Positions 13,896 to 16,226 of a DNA stretch of 16,226 nucleotides are shown here, piece after piece (position 1 is the stretch's first letter; the number at the start of each line of letters is the position of its first letter). Where the stretch lies: assembly GCA_003152555.1 (NCBI GenBank), contig PMAL01000048.1, positions 1-16,226 of the forward strand, in the 5' to 3' direction. The DNA comes from Acidimicrobiaceae bacterium. Its GTDB lineage: Bacteria > Actinomycetota > Acidimicrobiia > Acidimicrobiales > RAAP-2. The position numbers were made by a program, and so were the translations under genes. Under the pieces are notes generated by a model. The model saw nothing but the letters and a program-made list of their open reading frames with translations, made no database searches and was not told the origin of the DNA.

Positions 13896-14900
13896 TTACA
13901 GACGCACTGGCGGCAAGGGACCTTCTTCACCACGCATGGTGGACGACAGTTCTGACAGGTCCTGAGGGCTGAATTCAACCGGCGTCTGAGGAACGACGTA
14001 CCGACCCCACAAAAATCCGGCGCTGGCGCACGCCGTGCCAATCACCAGGAGCGCCATGCGCGTCGCCGCCGTGCGGGGATGAATGATGGTCAACCTTAGG
14101 CTTTGGACGAACTCGCGAGGAATGGCTCTGGTGACGTGTTGACGCTCAGTGGCGAGGCCCCTGTTTGAACCGACGAGGTGACTAACTGCCGCTTTCGAGA
14201 GGCCCTCAGACCAACACCGTGACCAAAAGTAATGCCACGTGAGTCGCGAGTTCGGCACCCACTGACTCACAACAGCATCGCGCGCCATCACGAACCGTTC
14301 ACCCGGGAAGTTTGCCGTGTAACGGATGGCGAGTTCCGTCTCTTCGCACCCCAACGGAACAACGTTGAGGCGTCCGATGCCTTCAGTAAAGCCACCGACT
14401 GACTCAAACACGCGCCGGCGCATTGCCATATTCGCGCCTATTGCGTTGCGAATAGGCTCTCCCGACTGCGGTAGTCCCGCGTAACTACATCCCAAAATCC
14501 AATAAAACGTCTCAGGGAACCACTGGGGTTTGCTTTGTGGCCAGTGGGGAAGGATCCATCCACCAACGCCCGCAATTTTCGGATCGGTGAAGACCGCCGT
14601 CAAATGCTCCAGCCAATCAGCATTGGCGTACGCATCGTCGTCGAGACACGCAATGATGTCGCCCGTGGCGACGGCAACACCAGTATTGCGAGCGCCCGAT
14701 ACGCCTTTGGTTGACTGGTTAGCCACGACTCGAACACCCTTAATCTCCAGGGTCGCTTTCATACGCAGTTCTTCGTTGTAGTCGATGACGACGATGATCT
14801 CATCTGGTTTCAGTGTTTGCTCTCCGCACGACTTCACGGCGCCCACTAGCATGTTCCACCGGTCCATGGTGTACGCCGGAATTATTACCGAGATTTTCAT
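13896..14900 (-). CDS. GT2 family glycosyltransferase with C-terminal membrane segment
   Basis: Predicted glycosyltransferase acting at the inner face of the membrane in surface-glycan assembly. It opens directly with KISVIIPAY. KGVSGARNTGV (65-75) is the donor-binding segment, CLDDDA (85-90) the metal site, GANMAMRR (155-162) the acceptor region and CEETE (185-189) the likely catalytic acids. An aromatic segment with WHYFWSRCWSEGLSKA (222-237) follows. One hydrophobic helix lies at about 280-302 and a charged tail ends the protein. At 334 residues it is normal for this actinobacterial group. Its start ATG overlaps the stop of the upstream gene (ATGA at 14897-14900), so translation is coupled. 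It shares the DDD and GA-NMA-RR motifs with the GT2 at 9069-10325 but lacks that protein's N-terminal domain. It is the last gene of its operon, followed by a terminator-like hairpin. Confidence 0.92.
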   Translation of the reverse strand: MKISVIIPAYTMDRWNMLVGAVKSCGEQTLKPDEIIVVIDYNEELRMKATLEIKGVRVVANQSTKGVSGARNTGVAVATGDIIACLDDDAYANADWLEHLTAVFTDPKIAGVGGWILPHWPQSKPQWFPETFYWILGCSYAGLPQSGEPIRNAIGANMAMRRRVFESVGGFTEGIGRLNVVPLGCEETELAIRYTANFPGERFVMARDAVVSQWVPNSRLTWHYFWSRCWSEGLSKAAVSHLVGSNRGLATERQHVTRAIPREFVQSLRLTIIHPRTAATRMALLVIGTACASAGFLWGRYVVPQTPVEFSPQDLSELSSTMRGEEGPLPPVRL

Positions 14901-16051
14901 GAAACTCTAATAACCGCTTGGACCTCAGAATTTCGTTGGCGGCGATCGCCGACAATACGCTCAGCGAATTCATCCCACTTATTGGGGTTGGGAAACTGCA
15001 GCTCCGCGAGTCTCAAAGCGTGTATCAATGCGACGTGCAGCGACGCCGTGCGATTTCGCTCCGCAATCAGTCCACCGACGTAACCCCGACCAACTTCTGG
15101 GCGAAGTGAGGAACCGAGAACGACGGTACTCACGCCACTTAGAACCGCCAATGAAAACAAGGGTGAGTTCAATACCGGCTCCGCGATGCCCAACGCCGAC
15201 GACGCGCTACACAGGGCCAAAAGGTCGCGAGCTGAAATGGCGTCGCCAATCAGTTCCACGTGTTTTGCGTGATACGAACTTGACACCAATTGCGACACCT
15301 TCGGATCAGCGAAACGCATCACTACTTGAAGGTCGTAGTCGTCAATCCAGGCCTCAGGGATGGCGTCGAATGCGGCCAGGAGCGTGGTCAGTGACGCCAC
15401 GTCATCCTTCGGCAAAAACGTGGTGATCACTTTCTTTGAAGGGCTTCCACTTCTGCCGCCGAGTGACAACGCTGGGTGAGTTTCGATTATCGGACCCGAG
15501 CGTCCAAATACCGACGCCAGTTCGCGGGCCTGCATCTCGTCGCCAACGAGCACAACATCAGCGTGCGCAAAACTGCTCGCCAAGCCAACCGCTCGAGCGT
15601 GACTGGGCTGTGGAAGACTCGCGCACGCGACGACCGTACGTGCTCTCGCCAGTCGGCTGGCCCGAACGTATTGCTTAATCCATGAATTATCGATGCCGGG
15701 CCACGCGTAAGCAATCGCCGTGGCGACATCAGGACCAATCAACTTTCGAAACGATTGCTCACGGAGCCGAGAGTTCGTTGAAGCTTCGTGGCGACTAATT
15801 TTTTGACCCTCAATCGGACCGTGCGCCGCCGACAACGAGGGGGCACGATGCAGACCGGTCATGAGTTCGGTACTGAGATCCACGTCAATGCGAATCACTG
15901 GCGCAGATTTCGCAAGTGCGGACGTAATCTCTGAAACGATGAGCCCAGGCACCGTGCTCGTCGATCCGGGACCCGCCACGACCACCGTGCTGCGACCGCT
16001 CCCTACCTTGAACACTTCGGTGTCCAGGGAATTATCAGATTCTAGCAACAC
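14897..16051 (-). CDS. Possible GT-B-like glycosyltransferase, highly diverged
   Basis: I do not recognise this 384-residue protein firmly. It has two Rossmann-like halves. The first begins STVVVAGPGSTSTVPG (21-36) and the second KKVITTFLPKDD (about 207-218). In the second half, an acidic-Pro segment (LGIAEPVLNSPLFSLAVLSGVSTVV, about 288-312) is placed like the donor-binding region of GT4 enzymes, where a Glu contacts the nucleotide sugar. The usual GT4 EX7E spacing is not clear. No signal peptide or membrane helix is seen. The GTG start at 16051 has GGA six bases upstream and overlaps the end of the preceding DPM1-like gene by 17 bases. Its stop overlaps the next glycosyltransferase's ATG. 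Context makes a glycosyltransferase or a related sugar-binding partner most likely. Confidence 0.5.
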   Translation of the reverse strand: MLLESDNSLDTEVFKVGSGRSTVVVAGPGSTSTVPGLIVSEITSALAKSAPVIRIDVDLSTELMTGLHRAPSLSAAHGPIEGQKISRHEASTNSRLREQSFRKLIGPDVATAIAYAWPGIDNSWIKQYVRASRLARARTVVACASLPQPSHARAVGLASSFAHADVVLVGDEMQARELASVFGRSGPIIETHPALSLGGRSGSPSKKVITTFLPKDDVASLTTLLAAFDAIPEAWIDDYDLQVVMRFADPKVSQLVSSSYHAKHVELIGDAISARDLLALCSASSALGIAEPVLNSPLFSLAVLSGVSTVVLGSSLRPEVGRGYVGGLIAERNRTASLHVALIHALRLAELQFPNPNKWDEFAERIVGDRRQRNSEVQAVIRVS

Positions 16052-16226
16052 GGTATTTCCGCATCCTTTCGCGAACGATCACTCGAAAGCAACTGAGTCC
16101 ATCGCGTAGAGCATTCAGATTGCTATTGCCATGGATTCGATGTGTTTCAAAGCAAGGTACTTCAACCGTGTTCAGCGCAGCACGATGGGCACGGATGTCG
16201 ATAAGCAGTTCTACCTCAAATCCATC
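16035..16226 (-). CDS. C-terminal end of a DPM1-like GT2 glycosyltransferase (partial)
   Basis: The frame is open from the window edge for 63 codons to a TGA at 16035-16037. The visible segment starts GFEVELLIDIRAHRAAL and continues EVPCFETHRIHGNSNLNALRDG. This is the characteristic end of polyprenyl-phosphate-sugar synthases and related GT2 proteins: a GFE-E-L block, then EVP, an R-x-x-G-x-S-N-L stretch, and a basic tail (RERMRKYRVAR). The N-terminal catalytic part with its DXD motif lies outside the window. It is likely to transfer a sugar from a nucleotide donor to polyprenyl phosphate or a lipid-linked glycan. It overlaps the next gene by 17 bases, so it belongs to the same operon as the two genes at 13896-16051. 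Confidence 0.85.
   Translation of the reverse strand, partial: DGFEVELLIDIRAHRAALNTVEVPCFETHRIHGNSNLNALRDGLSCFRVIVRERMRKYRVARI

Overview
The window looks like chromosomal DNA of an actinobacterium with GC content somewhat above 50% (estimated by eye), possibly an acidimicrobial (Acidimicrobiia) lineage. The clues are a secreted protein with a long Thr/Ser linker ending in LPP, a peptidoglycan-binding OmpA-type domain in a protein with a Gram-positive-style secretion layout, frequent GTG/TTG starts, short translationally coupled overlaps, and actinobacterial-looking family 2 glycosyltransferases. The taxonomic call is inference. No rRNA, tRNA, CRISPR array, transposase or integrase was seen.

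Left part (1-5273). A stand-alone GT2 glycosyltransferase (403-1311, +) converges on a two-gene minus-strand cassette. That cassette is an ATP-grasp ligase (2387-3679) whose stop codon shares a base with the GTG start of a MetA/homoserine acyltransferase-like protein (1410-2387). Divergent from it is a bacterial-luciferase/SsuD-like flavin monooxygenase (3784-4962, +). Together these three resemble a small amino-acid or sulfur-compound tailoring module rather than a textbook methionine pathway. About 310 bp of mostly non-coding DNA follows.

Right part (5274-16226). Every gene is on the minus strand and nearly all concern cell-surface polysaccharide. In transcription order from the right edge they are: the C-terminus of a DPM1-like GT2 (cut by the window edge); a possible GT-B-like protein; a GT2 with a C-terminal membrane segment; a spacer with three stem-loops, one terminator-like; a coupled set of a four-helix membrane protein, a 73-residue two-helix membrane protein and a 695-residue GT-C-like polytopic protein; a GT2 with an extra N-terminal domain; a secreted GH16 enzyme ending in an OmpA-like domain; a GT-A-like protein; and a second, membrane-anchored GH16 paralogue.

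The likely theme is synthesis of a lipid-linked or exported glycan (DPM-like, GT2 and GT-C enzymes) and its trimming or remodelling outside the membrane by two related GH16 enzymes, one tethered to the membrane and one predicted to bind peptidoglycan. The most novel-looking items are the HTS-like/ATP-grasp/flavin monooxygenase module, the GH16-OmpA architecture with its paralogue, and the coupled small membrane protein next to the GT-C protein, which itself carries an 11-residue tandem repeat.
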